Source of the DNA: Chloroflexota bacterium
Lineage (GTDB): Bacteria > Chloroflexota > Chloroflexia > JAMDCE01
DNA: 9,537 nt
NCBI GenBank assembly: GCA_023489135.1
Contig: JAMDCE010000441.1
Coordinates: 1-9,537 of the forward strand
Direction of reading: 5' to 3'
The notes below the pieces were generated by a model, which was not told the origin of the DNA, ran no database searches, and worked only from the letters and a program-made list of their open reading frames with translations. Positions 1 through 7,534 of this stretch are shown piece after piece; positions within the stretch are counted from its first letter, which is position 1, and every line of letters begins with the position of its first letter. Made by a program: the position numbers and the translations under genes.

Positions 1-18
1 AGCAAGGAGGAGTGGGAC

Positions 19-900
19 ATGTTTCGAAGCAAACGGTTCTTGCTTCTTGCAGCCAGTGCCGTCGTGGCGCTAGCCGCGGGAGCATTTTCTCTGACCGCTG
101 CCATGGGGCAGGGAACAGGGCAAGTTTCATCCAACGTTTCGGTAGCCATGAAAGCAGCGAACAAAGATGATACGGCTACCTTCACCATCACCGTCGCCAA
201 CAAGGGCACCGCAGACGTCCAAGGTCTCAAGATCGTCGGCGAGCTACCGGTGGGCACTCGCCTGCTCGATAGCTGGGCCGGTGCTGAGGGCGAAAATCCC
301 GCTGCGGTCGAAGATGGAGCTGTCGTTTGGTACCACGACGCTCTCGCCGCTGGCGCAGGCGATGGTCCCTTCGTGTTCAAGGTCTCCCGAGATGCTACGA
401 AAGCCCTGGAGTCGGAAGCAGTGGTGAGCTGGTCGGCTCCTGATGCGGGAACAGCGATCTCGGCGGCAGTCGAGGCGGGCGCGACCAAGGCGACGCCTCC
501 CAGAAGAGGCTGCGGTCCTGGTGGCTGCCACGATGCGGCCTCCAAATACAACCTGGCGGCCGAGGCAAAGGAGAGGAGTGAGGCCAGAGGCGGGGAGCAT
601 CCTGAGCTACCGGCCGACACGCCGCTCTCGACCTGTCTGACCTGCCACGCTCCTGGAAAAGGTGACCGGACGGGCCTGGGCGCGGGCGCGCCCCTCGCTC
701 TGAGGGACATCGTCCATCCCGCCCACATGCAAAGCTCTCACTTCATCGAGAACTATCGTGGAAACTGCTTCACCTGCCACAACGTGGATGGCAATGGCAC
801 GTTTGTCTTGCTGTGGGGTCAGTTGGATGAGAACGAGAAGGGCGTTCCTAACAATCCGCCCATCACCACCATTCCCCCCAGCGAGGGTGCCACCAGCTAG
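19..900 (+). CDS. Secreted DUF11-like domain protein with three c-type heme sites
   Basis: Predicted exported electron-transfer or redox protein of 293 aa. Residues 1-30 form a signal peptide (basic MFRSKR, hydrophobic core, small residues near 27-30). Residues about 38-140 resemble a DUF11/CARDB-type beta-sandwich, with the pattern ATFTITVANKGTADVQGLKIVGELP and a later VVWYHDALAAG segment. The C-terminal part carries three heme-binding sites: a long-spaced CGPGGCH (C165, C170, H171), CLTCH (C206-H210) and CFTCH (C250-H254). Spare histidines at 194, 233, 236 and 241 could be distal ligands; the HPAHMQSSHF segment before the last site is typical of multiheme cytochromes. The start is fixed by a GGAGGAG Shine-Dalgarno just upstream. 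Such proteins usually pass electrons outside the membrane; the partner is not visible here. The cytochrome assignment is firm, while the redox role and the exact fold of the first domain are inferred. Confidence 0.85.
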   Translation: MFRSKRFLLLAASAVVALAAGAFSLTAAMGQGTGQVSSNVSVAMKAANKDDTATFTITVANKGTADVQGLKIVGELPVGTRLLDSWAGAEGENPAAVEDGAVVWYHDALAAGAGDGPFVFKVSRDATKALESEAVVSWSAPDAGTAISAAVEAGATKATPPRRGCGPGGCHDAASKYNLAAEAKERSEARGGEHPELPADTPLSTCLTCHAPGKGDRTGLGAGAPLALRDIVHPAHMQSSHFIENYRGNCFTCHNVDGNGTFVLLWGQLDENEKGVPNNPPITTIPPSEGATS

Positions 901-922
901 GTTTCTTTAGCTCTGGTACCAC

Positions 923-956
923 AAAGGAGTAGGGGAGCTTCCCCTACTCCTTTTTT
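923..956. terminator. Intrinsic terminator shared by convergent genes
   Basis: A perfect 14-bp stem (AAAGGAGTAGGGGA, 923-936, with its complement at 940-953) has a 3-nt GCT loop and runs into six T (951-956). It sits 22 bases after the cytochrome stop codon and also 24 bases beyond the stop of the opposing histidine kinase. On the plus strand it is a textbook rho-independent terminator. On the minus strand the trailing tract is only TTT then G, so termination there is probably weaker. Confidence 0.93.
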
Positions 957-979
957 GATCCTTGCCCTGGCCCACGGCT

Positions 980-3004
980 CTACCGAAGTGGAAGCGAGAA
1001 GGAAAAAGTGCTTCCGCCATTTTGGTTGTTCTTGGCCCAGATGGTTCCCTGATGTCTCTTCACAATCTCCTGGCTCAAGTAGAGGCCCAGACCCAATCCC
1101 GGACGCTTTCGCAACAGCTCCCCTTTGCCGCGGTAGAAACGGTCGAAAAGTTTGCCGGTTTCCTGAGGTGGAATTCCGATGCCCGAATCCTTCACCGAGA
1201 CGACGGCCCTGTCTCCATCATTCATCACTATGATTTCAATGTCTCCACCATTCGGGCTGTATTTGATGGCGTTGTCGATGAGATTGGTGAGAACCTGCTC
1301 AATCCTTCCCCCATCCACGCGGGCTCGAAGAGCCTCGGAAGGCGCGCGCAGGCGGAGATGGTGGTGACTGGTTGTGGTTTGAAGTTGCTCGATTATTTCT
1401 TTAGCCAGATGGATGATGTCGGTTTCCTCCAGATGAAGATCCAGAGCGCCAGCCTGCAGGCGCGAAATATCCAGAAGCTCTCCTACTAACTGCGACAACC
1501 TGTCGGCCTGAGCGTCGAGAACCTCCAGTTGCTTCACATCCCTGGAGTGATCCATAGTACATGGTTGGTCCCCGAGGTTGCCCTTCTGCCCCGCCAGGCG
1601 GAACCGTCTCAGCATTAGCTGGGCCGAGCCCTTAAGCGAGGTTATAGGCGTTCGAAGTTCGTGTGAGGCAATGGTAAGGAACTCATCTTTTAGGCGCTCG
1701 GTCTCCTTGCGCTCTGTCAAATCTCGAAAGGTGTGAACCACTCCAGCGATTTGGCCGTCGTCAGAACGCAAAAGGCCGCGACTTATCTCCACCCAGACCT
1801 CTCTTCCTGATTTGGTAAAGAGGCGGGCCTCGACGTGGGAGATCTGATCGGGTTGAGCAGGGTTGGAGAAGGGGCAAAGGGCGTCACAGGTCCTGCTTCC
1901 CTCCTCATCTTTCAGCCGAAACTTGGCCTTGCATCGCTGACCAATCATTTCCAGGGCCGAATAACCGGTAAGGCGCTCCAGCGCCGGATTGAACCCGGTG
2001 ATAACCTCGTCTGCGTTCACCACCATTATTCCGTCCGCTGAAACTCGGGTCACCGTCTCAGCGTGAGCCTGGGCCCGTCGCATCTCCTCCAGCGCCTTGC
2101 CAAGCTCCAGCACCTTGAGTTGGAGATCCTGATCGATCTGTTCGTAGAGTCGAGCGTTTTCAACGGCCAGGCCCAACTGATTGCCCATCGCCTGTAGAAG
2201 GGATAGGTCGTCTCCTGAGAAATCTCGCGGGGAGCGGTTGAAGCAGAAGATGGAACCCACCACCTTATGCTTCGCTTTAACTGGTGCCGCGATGAAGGTG
2301 ACTATACCTTCCCGTTCGCAGTGACTTCGAGCCGGTTCCGGTAGATCCGCGAGTGCGCCGACCCCGGGTGATCCGTTTGTAGCGATCTGTCCGATGAAAC
2401 TCTCGCCGATAGGAATGCTGAACCGACATACGAGATAGTCTCTGGAAAGACCTTTGGAAGCCTTGATTTGAAGATCGCCTGTTGGCTCTTTGAGAAGCCG
2501 GATGACCACTCCATCCAAGCCCATGATCTCTTTGACTTGAGCCACCACATGATCGAGGATTTCGGGGAGATCGAGACTCTGGCTGGCCGTTTCAGCTATG
2601 GCGTTCAAGGCCGAGAGTTCGCGGTTCCTCCGAAGTATCTTTGTTTGCATCGCCCGTCGGTTCGTGATGTCGTGCGTCACCTCGATCACGCCGATGACTT
2701 TCCCATCGTCGCCGAGCAGCGGCGTGGTGCTCAATTCCACCCAGCGCTTCCGACCCTCTCGGTCGAAGGAGTGTTGGATGCTGCGGGCGGCCTGGCCGGT
2801 CTCTAAGGCTCTCAAAGTGGGACAGTCGGGGCAGATGTCATTGCGGTTTTTGTAGGCTTGATAACAGATCTTGCCAAGGGTATCGCCGAAGATCTCCAGG
2901 GAGATGCGGTTCTGCCATACCGTTCTAAAGTCCAGGTCTATTATGGCGAGTCCGTCGCCTATTCCCTGGAGAATGTCTTGGAGTCTTTCTTGATCCTTGA
3001 TCAC
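980..3004 (-). CDS. Soluble PAS-GAF-PAS sensor histidine kinase
   Basis: A cytoplasmic two-component sensor kinase of 674 aa with no membrane segment. Order of domains (numbered from the GTG at 3004): PAS about 5-115, GAF about 130-285, a short coiled coil, PAS about 313-430, HisKA 436-520, HATPase 560-674. The H-box ASHELRTPITS has phospho-acceptor His448. The N-box is NLIDNAIKYS, G1 is DSGIGIPP, the F-box is FDRFYRG and G2 is GLGLGL, so the ATP site is complete. Both PAS domains hold Cys clusters (C47, C58, C61; C358, C373, C377), which suggests redox or metal sensing. A GTG 15 bases upstream (3019) is also in frame but has no Shine-Dalgarno, while GGAG lies 9 bases before the GTG at 3004, so I chose the latter. 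No response regulator is adjacent, so the kinase is an orphan in this window. The ligand is unknown. Confidence 0.93.
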   Translation of the reverse strand: MIKDQERLQDILQGIGDGLAIIDLDFRTVWQNRISLEIFGDTLGKICYQAYKNRNDICPDCPTLRALETGQAARSIQHSFDREGRKRWVELSTTPLLGDDGKVIGVIEVTHDITNRRAMQTKILRRNRELSALNAIAETASQSLDLPEILDHVVAQVKEIMGLDGVVIRLLKEPTGDLQIKASKGLSRDYLVCRFSIPIGESFIGQIATNGSPGVGALADLPEPARSHCEREGIVTFIAAPVKAKHKVVGSIFCFNRSPRDFSGDDLSLLQAMGNQLGLAVENARLYEQIDQDLQLKVLELGKALEEMRRAQAHAETVTRVSADGIMVVNADEVITGFNPALERLTGYSALEMIGQRCKAKFRLKDEEGSRTCDALCPFSNPAQPDQISHVEARLFTKSGREVWVEISRGLLRSDDGQIAGVVHTFRDLTERKETERLKDEFLTIASHELRTPITSLKGSAQLMLRRFRLAGQKGNLGDQPCTMDHSRDVKQLEVLDAQADRLSQLVGELLDISRLQAGALDLHLEETDIIHLAKEIIEQLQTTTSHHHLRLRAPSEALRARVDGGRIEQVLTNLIDNAIKYSPNGGDIEIIVMNDGDRAVVSVKDSGIGIPPQETGKLFDRFYRGKGELLRKRPGLGLGLYLSQEIVKRHQGTIWAKNNQNGGSTFSFSLPLR

Positions 3005-3046
3005 CGATCTTCGCTCCACCGGATGTCCGATCAGAGGGTGGAAAAC

Positions 3047-3075
3047 ATCTTATACTCTATAACATGTTCTGTCAA
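3047..3075 (-). promoter_or_regulatory. Sigma70-type promoter for the histidine kinase
   Basis: Reading the minus strand, a consensus -35 TTGACA (3075-3070) is followed by a 17-bp spacer and -10 TAAGAT (3052-3047); TATAAG with a 15-bp spacer is an alternative. Transcription would begin near 3040, giving a leader of about 36 bases to the GTG at 3004. It lies in the 138-bp gap after the VanW-family gene, so the kinase can be expressed on its own. Confidence 0.7.
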
Positions 3076-3142
3076 TTCCGTTTCGCGCCTGATAGAGGTG
3101 CTACGAAGAGGAGAGACATGCCCGCACGTTTGGAGCGCTTTG

Positions 3143-5239
3143 CTACGGAGTCTTGGTGCCTTCCGGGCTAGTTGGAACCGGCGTTGCCGCGGCCGGTGGC
3201 GTTGTTGGGGTCTGCGCCGGTGTTGTTGCAGTGGTAGGGGAGGAAACCGGTGAGTTGGACGATGGGGGAGTCGAGTTGGGCGCAGGCGTGCCGCTGGCCG
3301 GCGTAGGAGAGGGTTCTGCTTTTGGCCCTTCAATGTAGATGTTCGGCCAGGCGCGGAAGGCGCTGTAGAACGTGTCTCTGCGGATTTCCTCTCCGTTTTG
3401 CTCGACTATCCGGTAAATTGTTGCCTCGATGCCGTTGACGGCCCAGTCCACCTGGTTTCTTGTTCCGGGCGGCAGACTTGGATCGACGCGGACGATGTCT
3501 GGTGGAGCCGGAGTCCGGCTGCCGATGTAGGGTCCATCCAGGGTAACCTGCCAGTTGGGTTTTGTGCCGTAAAGGTTCACCGTCAGGGTAGCCCCGTCCA
3601 CAACGGCCTGGACTAGGATGTAGCTTGAGGTAGTATTCTGGAAGCGGAGATCGAGATCGGGCTGGTAGATGGCGCCGTCGAACCCCACTGGCTCGCCCAT
3701 CTGCTCGTACCAACCCACGCGATAGGTGTGCTGGTTTCGCTCGACGATAGGCAGACCACTCCAGAAAGCTGCTCGAAAAACGGTGGTGGAAACCTGGCAG
3801 ACTCCTCCGCCGATCCCGGGCAGCGTCTGATCGGCCTGGATGGTGAGCCCTTCCACATAGCCTCGCTCGACACTGATTTCACCAATAGCTTTGTTGAAGG
3901 AGAAAGTCTCTCCTGGGGGGATAACGGCGCCGTCGAGGTAGCCCGAGGCTACACTAATATTGGTCGCCCGCGACCACGAGGACCCGGCGAAGCTAGACTG
4001 CCCCTGACCGATGAGCTCCTTGATCCCCAGCGCGCTTGGATCATCGGAAGGTATCCGGGGTTTGGTGACCATAACAGGCAGAGCCACGTCGCGGTTCGTG
4101 GTTGGCGCTTGCTGGTTGATGAGTTCTACGGTGCGCGTAACATCTAGAGCGCGACCTTCCTTACTGGGAGTCACGACGGTGAGTCCATCTTCTCCCCAGG
4201 ACAAGACGGCATCTCGTTCTTCCTGCATTAACTTGCCGGATAAGTCGTCGGCAAACTGCCGGAGTTGGGCCTGGTTCAAAGAGATCTCGACAGGTTTCTC
4301 GGCCCCCGTTCCGGTTATGAGGGTCATTGCGGCGATCTTCTCGGGTTCGAGAAGCCAGGTCTCCGAGCCGTGGCGAAGGGTGAGGGGACTCCCCACCAAA
4401 GTGGCAAGAGCGGCTTGGGCTTTGGTGATTTCATCGTTTTTGATCTGGGGCGGCGTGACTTGGACCGCCAGCGCCAGAGGCTGACGAGACAACGAGGTTA
4501 TCTGATTCTTGATGGACTCCTTGGTGGCCGAGATGTTCAGCTTCCGGCCTTCCTGGCTCGCCGTGGCTTGAACTTCGATCCCTTCTAGGGAGACAGAACC
4601 TTCGATTACCGGCTGATCGATCTCGTCAGCCAGGCTCTGGACATACCTCTCCAGCGTTGCATCGTCGATGGCGAGAATGAGTGGCGCTTTGTGCCCCAGC
4701 AGAAAAGCGCCAACCTGCGCCGCTGCTGCTTGCAGGAAGAAACCATCGCGCCCGATGGAATAGGCTCCGCGCGAAGTCTCACCCAAATCTACGCGCAGGC
4801 CTATGTCCTGCGCTGTCGGGCGCCATTCCTGTCCATTGAAAGTAAGAGCGAGCTCGACTGGCATATAGCCGCGAAGCCGCTCTTCCAGCTTTGCCCGGGC
4901 CTGGTCGGAGGTCATGTGGCCCAGTGAGACTCCGCCGACGTTGATTCCTGGATAGATCATATTGTCGTGGATTCGTCCGTAGGAAGCGAGCGAAATAATC
5001 AGGAGGAGAATGGCTACCGCCAGCGCCGCCAGCGGGACCTTGATCGCTTGTCGGGTGGAGGGTGGATTCTGGCCGAAAAAGCCAGATAAGTAACCGGCGA
5101 TCCGTTCTGCAAGTGCCGACCGCCGAGAAGAGAGCAATACTTTCAGACGCGTGGTATCGTCGGTCACCGTTTCCTGGGAGAAGGAAGTGAGTTTCGATGA
5201 GGTAGGGACCTTGCCCGGGTCGTTCAGAGCCTCTTGCAC
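3143..5239 (-). CDS. Membrane-anchored VanW family protein with YoaR-like repeats
   Basis: Protein of 698 aa. A cytoplasmic N-terminus of about 66 residues is followed by one membrane span (about 67-87, rich in A/L/I), which would leave the rest outside the cell. Residues about 95-395 contain two YoaR-like/putative peptidoglycan-binding (PG_binding_4-type) modules, judged from the repeated W.L.P..I and EGR.LD/EGRKLN patterns. The VanW domain spans about 419-548, with PPGETFSFNKAIG, GGGVCQVSTTVFRAA and RNQHTYRVGWY. A G5-like beta segment follows (about 600-635). The last 57 residues are Pro/Ser/Thr-rich, likely a flexible wall-spanning tail. VanW occurs in some vancomycin-resistance clusters, but its biochemical role is unknown and no other van gene is here, so resistance should not be assumed. 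The start is GTG with AAGGA about 12 bases upstream, somewhat far, so the exact N-terminus is uncertain. Confidence 0.9.
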   Translation of the reverse strand: MQEALNDPGKVPTSSKLTSFSQETVTDDTTRLKVLLSSRRSALAERIAGYLSGFFGQNPPSTRQAIKVPLAALAVAILLLIISLASYGRIHDNMIYPGINVGGVSLGHMTSDQARAKLEERLRGYMPVELALTFNGQEWRPTAQDIGLRVDLGETSRGAYSIGRDGFFLQAAAAQVGAFLLGHKAPLILAIDDATLERYVQSLADEIDQPVIEGSVSLEGIEVQATASQEGRKLNISATKESIKNQITSLSRQPLALAVQVTPPQIKNDEITKAQAALATLVGSPLTLRHGSETWLLEPEKIAAMTLITGTGAEKPVEISLNQAQLRQFADDLSGKLMQEERDAVLSWGEDGLTVVTPSKEGRALDVTRTVELINQQAPTTNRDVALPVMVTKPRIPSDDPSALGIKELIGQGQSSFAGSSWSRATNISVASGYLDGAVIPPGETFSFNKAIGEISVERGYVEGLTIQADQTLPGIGGGVCQVSTTVFRAAFWSGLPIVERNQHTYRVGWYEQMGEPVGFDGAIYQPDLDLRFQNTTSSYILVQAVVDGATLTVNLYGTKPNWQVTLDGPYIGSRTPAPPDIVRVDPSLPPGTRNQVDWAVNGIEATIYRIVEQNGEEIRRDTFYSAFRAWPNIYIEGPKAEPSPTPASGTPAPNSTPPSSNSPVSSPTTATTPAQTPTTPPAAATPVPTSPEGTKTP

Positions 5240-5339
5240 CTAGCGCTCGATTCCTTTCGGACGGGGACCTTCCAGAATGCTCCAGTTTGAAGAGGCATAA
5301 GGCGAAGATTGTCTGACCCTTGCCTGCAATTCGGTCGCT

Positions 5340-5368
5340 ATTTTACTGTAAAGTTGCTCAAAGAGCAA
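5340..5368 (-). promoter_or_regulatory. Candidate promoter of the VanW family gene
   Basis: On the minus strand, -35 TTGCTC (5368-5363) is separated by exactly 17 bp from -10 TAAAAT (5345-5340). The -10 matches five of six consensus bases; the -35 matches only TTG. Transcription from near 5333 would give a leader of about 93 bases. The -35 box lies inside a perfect palindrome (5354-5368), which suggests repressor or activator control. Confidence 0.5.
5354..5368. promoter_or_regulatory. 15-bp palindrome, candidate operator
   Basis: TTGCTCAAAGAGCAA has perfect 6-bp arms around AAA and overlaps the -35 box of the leftward promoter in the divergent intergenic region. Its position fits a regulator binding site. 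No matching regulator gene is in the window and I do not recognise the family. Confidence 0.4.
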
Positions 5369-5491
5369 TACCCGGTCCCGGTAACATTTACATTTGACGG
5401 AATCGCTCGCCGATTAGCCCTTTCGGCACCACTTCCACTTGATTTTACATAGGCTTGAGGGTGATCGCCTCTTTTTAAGGCGAAGAGCGTG

Positions 5492-5500
5492 TGGTATACT
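5492..5500 (+). promoter_or_regulatory. Extended -10 promoter for the phosphatase gene
   Basis: TGGTATACT is an extended -10 element: TGn followed by TATACT, five of six bases matching TATAAT. There is no good -35 box 17 bp upstream, as is common for extended -10 promoters. Transcription would start near 5507, leaving about 31 bases of leader that include the AAAGGA ribosome site at 5523-5528. Confidence 0.55.
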
Positions 5501-5537
5501 ATCTTACAATGCTCAGCGTGTGAAAGGAAAACTACCA

Positions 5538-6122
5538 GTGCCCCACGGACAAGGAGACACCCGCGACCTTGCCAGTCTAGGAAACAGGTTCCGTGACGCC
5601 GTCCATTCGATTCGTCTAGGGATTGAAGTTCCCCATTACAGTGTGGTTTCACCGGGAAGGCTTAGTCGTTCTGGACAACCGGATCGGGCGGGCTTTCGCT
5701 GGCTTCGGCTTCAGGGTGTCCGGAGCGTGATCAATCTTCGAGAAACCTCCGAGGATGCCGATGAGCTGCGGGCGCTTGGTTTCACGGACTATCTGCATCT
5801 ACCGATACCTCGCGGACAGCCGCCTTCTGATTCCCAGGTTGGGCCGCTGCTTGAATTCATAAGCCAGTGCGGGAATTGGCCGGTTCATGTTCATTGCCTT
5901 CTTGGAGCCAGCCGGACTGGCACAGTAATTGCGCTAATTAGGTTGGTGTTCTTTGATTGGTCTCTCGAGAGAGCTTTGAAGGAGGCAAATTCCTACTTTC
6001 CCGGACCAACTAACGATCAGGCAGCCTGGCTGCGACAAGTGGCCGCGGAGAAGAAGTCTCAATATCAGAGATACGAACAGAGTTTTAGAGATACTTGCGA
6101 AGGAGGCGGTCCGGAGAAATGA
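5538..6122 (+). CDS. Cysteine-based dual-specificity/tyrosine phosphatase-like protein
   Basis: Predicted soluble phosphatase of 194 aa. The P-loop signature HCLLGASRTG fits HCx5R(S/T): nucleophile Cys120 and phosphate-binding Arg126 (numbered from the GTG at 5538). The upstream strand-loop pattern, SRSGQPDRAGFRWLRLQGVRSVINLRE, matches bacterial dual-specificity phosphatase-like proteins. The usual general-acid loop is less clear: the expected region reads LPIPRGQPPSDSQ, with Asp98 later than normal. The start is GTG at 5538, since AAAGGA lies 9 bases before it; longer in-frame starts such as TTG at 5439 lie upstream of the extended -10 promoter and lack a ribosome site. The stop overlaps the next gene's start by ATGA, so the two are probably co-translated. 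The substrate is unknown; a lipid, sugar or nucleotide phosphate is as possible as a protein. Confidence 0.85.
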   Translation: MPHGQGDTRDLASLGNRFRDAVHSIRLGIEVPHYSVVSPGRLSRSGQPDRAGFRWLRLQGVRSVINLRETSEDADELRALGFTDYLHLPIPRGQPPSDSQVGPLLEFISQCGNWPVHVHCLLGASRTGTVIALIRLVFFDWSLERALKEANSYFPGPTNDQAAWLRQVAAEKKSQYQRYEQSFRDTCEGGGPEK

Positions 6123-6601
6123 CCAAGGTTGAGAAGAGCATCGAGATTGCAGCTCCTGCGAAAGAGGTGTTCGAGTATGTGGCTACCCACAGCAACACCC
6201 GGAAATTCATGTCTCACGTTTTGAAATTCGAGCCCGTTTCTTCCAGGGTCTACGGACTCGGCTCGCGCTTCCGTTGGGAGACGATGGTCAGGGGGCTGCG
6301 GCTTCGTTCAGAGTTCGAAGTTACTGAATTCGTTCCTCACGAGCGGATGTCCGCGCGAACGATATCGGGGTTCAGAGGTGCCAGCAAATGGCTTTTCAAG
6401 CCCGTGGAGAACGGAACAGAAGCCACATTTATTACCTACTATGATCCACCTGCGTCTCTTCTTGGCCGACTGGTGGGAAAGCTTATGATTCATGAGGAAC
6501 TGGAAGGTAACGTCCGGCGATCCCTTAAGAATCTGAAGAAAAACCTTGAAAACGCTAAGCGACCACAGGGGAGCATTGGCGAAGGCCAAGCTGGGGCGTA
6601 A
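6119..6601 (+). CDS. SRPBCC-fold (polyketide cyclase/START-like) protein
   Basis: Soluble protein of 160 aa with the START/Bet v 1-like pattern: an N-terminal strand VEKSIEIAAPAKEVFEYVAT, then helix residues with NTRKFM, strands RFRWETM, LRSEFEVTEFVPHERMSARTISG and ATFITYYD, and a long C-terminal helix (LEGNVRRSLKNLKKNLENAK). This matches the usual 140-160 aa of the family, which binds hydrophobic ligands in a central cavity; a catalytic role cannot be read from the sequence. The chosen ATG at 6119 overlaps the phosphatase stop (ATGA), with AAGGAGG 12 bases upstream. An in-frame ATG at 6095 would add eight residues (MRRRRSGE) and is unlikely. The overlap suggests translational coupling, but no specific joint pathway is evident. 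Confidence 0.85.
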   Translation: MTKVEKSIEIAAPAKEVFEYVATHSNTRKFMSHVLKFEPVSSRVYGLGSRFRWETMVRGLRLRSEFEVTEFVPHERMSARTISGFRGASKWLFKPVENGTEATFITYYDPPASLLGRLVGKLMIHEELEGNVRRSLKNLKKNLENAKRPQGSIGEGQAGA

Positions 6602-6742
6602 GAGAGGGCGGGAACGGGCATCGCGAAGATCAGCGGTTGGACCGACGCCTAAGTCTTGTGATTACGATGTTGCGGTGTTACCTGTCGACGCCGTGCTGCA
6701 GGCAGCCGGGTGTAACTACTCTTTGAAATAAGGAGAGGATCG
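6602..6742 (+). other. Intergenic gap before the hydrolase gene
   Basis: There is no gene here and no clear terminator. The strongest signal is the ribosome site AAGGAGAGG at 6730-6738 that fixes the next start. A TTGTGA at 6656-6661 could be a poor -35 but has no convincing -10. The following gene may be read through from the phosphatase operon. Confidence 0.4.
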
Positions 6743-7534
6743 ATGAGCGACGTCCCTAATCTCATCCGCGAAGTCGAAAGACTTAAAGTGGATCCCGGAA
6801 AGACGGTTTTGTGGGCCCTGGGTGGGGCCGGCTTTGTGGTCAAATCTGCTGAAGCCCTGATCTACATCGATCCCTTCTTTGGCATTTGGGAGGAAATGGT
6901 CAATGAGTGGACGAGGGCAATCCCTATTCCCGGCAGCGCTGAAGACATCAGACACGTCGATGCAGTAATCTCGACACACGAGCACATTGACCACTGCCAC
7001 AACGGCACTCTTGTTCCGGTGTCTCGTAACACTGACGCTCTCTTCATTGGACCTCAGCGTTCCATCGATCTAGCTCTATCTTGGGATTATCCGGCCCAAA
7101 GACTGGTTCCGTTATCCTGCCATCAGTCCGTTCAGGTCAAAGACACCAGAATCACGGCCATGCCCTCGTACGATCCCATCTCGGCCGCTCCACCTCTAAC
7201 CTACATCTTGGAGACTCCGGGCGGCACGATTTTCCATGGAGGAGACTCTCTCTATTTTGACGGATTTGTCGAGTGCGGAGTCAAATGGAGTATCGACCTC
7301 GCTTTAATCAGTTACGCTACCAACCCGTTAAACGCCGTCCTCTATATGAGCGCCTACGAAGTAGCGAGAGCTGCACACGACTTGAAAACGCGCTGTCTAG
7401 TGCCTATGCACTGGGACATGTGGAAGCAGTACCTGGCCGATCCCAAACTGGTGGAAGTAGTGGTGAAGCGAATGTTTCCGCAGATCCAGGTCAGAGTTGT
7501 GCCTCAGGGCAACAGCATTGTTTTGCCGCTATAG
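6743..7534 (+). CDS. UlaG-like metallo-beta-lactamase-fold hydrolase
   Basis: Cytosolic metal-dependent hydrolase of 263 aa. The metal-binding motif STHEHIDHCHN supplies H79, H81, D83 and H84. Further ligands are likely D168 in FHGGDSLYF and H223 in VPMHWDMW. The N-terminus LWALGGAGFVVKSAEALIYIDPFF is the strand pair typical of the UlaG/RbsK-type MBL branch, and the overall arrangement matches L-ascorbate-6-phosphate lactonase-like proteins. E. coli UlaG is about 350 aa, so this is a shorter relative and its substrate should not be assumed to be ascorbate-6-phosphate; no ula transport or isomerase gene is nearby. The start ATG has AAGGAG with 7-base spacing. A MITE-like repeat begins at 7533, inside the stop codon, so the element may have supplied or altered the C-terminus. 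Confidence 0.88.
   Translation: MSDVPNLIREVERLKVDPGKTVLWALGGAGFVVKSAEALIYIDPFFGIWEEMVNEWTRAIPIPGSAEDIRHVDAVISTHEHIDHCHNGTLVPVSRNTDALFIGPQRSIDLALSWDYPAQRLVPLSCHQSVQVKDTRITAMPSYDPISAAPPLTYILETPGGTIFHGGDSLYFDGFVECGVKWSIDLALISYATNPLNAVLYMSAYEVARAAHDLKTRCLVPMHWDMWKQYLADPKLVEVVVKRMFPQIQVRVVPQGNSIVLPL

Noticed and set aside
244..600. 118-aa minus-strand frame opposite the cytochrome gene
   Set aside because: It is Arg-rich with no ribosome site and lies antisense to a gene with clear signal peptide and heme motifs.
962..1489. 175-aa plus-strand frame inside the histidine kinase
   Set aside because: It is antisense to the conserved HATPase and HisKA domains, so it is a shadow of real coding sequence.
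4011..4484. 157-aa plus-strand frame inside the VanW family gene
   Set aside because: It is Ser/Arg-rich, has no domain pattern, and lies opposite a well-supported gene.
3143..5239. Vancomycin-resistance locus
   Set aside because: Only the VanW domain is present; there is no vanHAX-type ligase or dipeptidase, so resistance cannot be inferred.
6546..6731. 61-aa plus-strand frame running from the SRPBCC gene into the gap
   Set aside because: It begins out of frame within a real gene, has no ribosome site and a basic low-quality composition.
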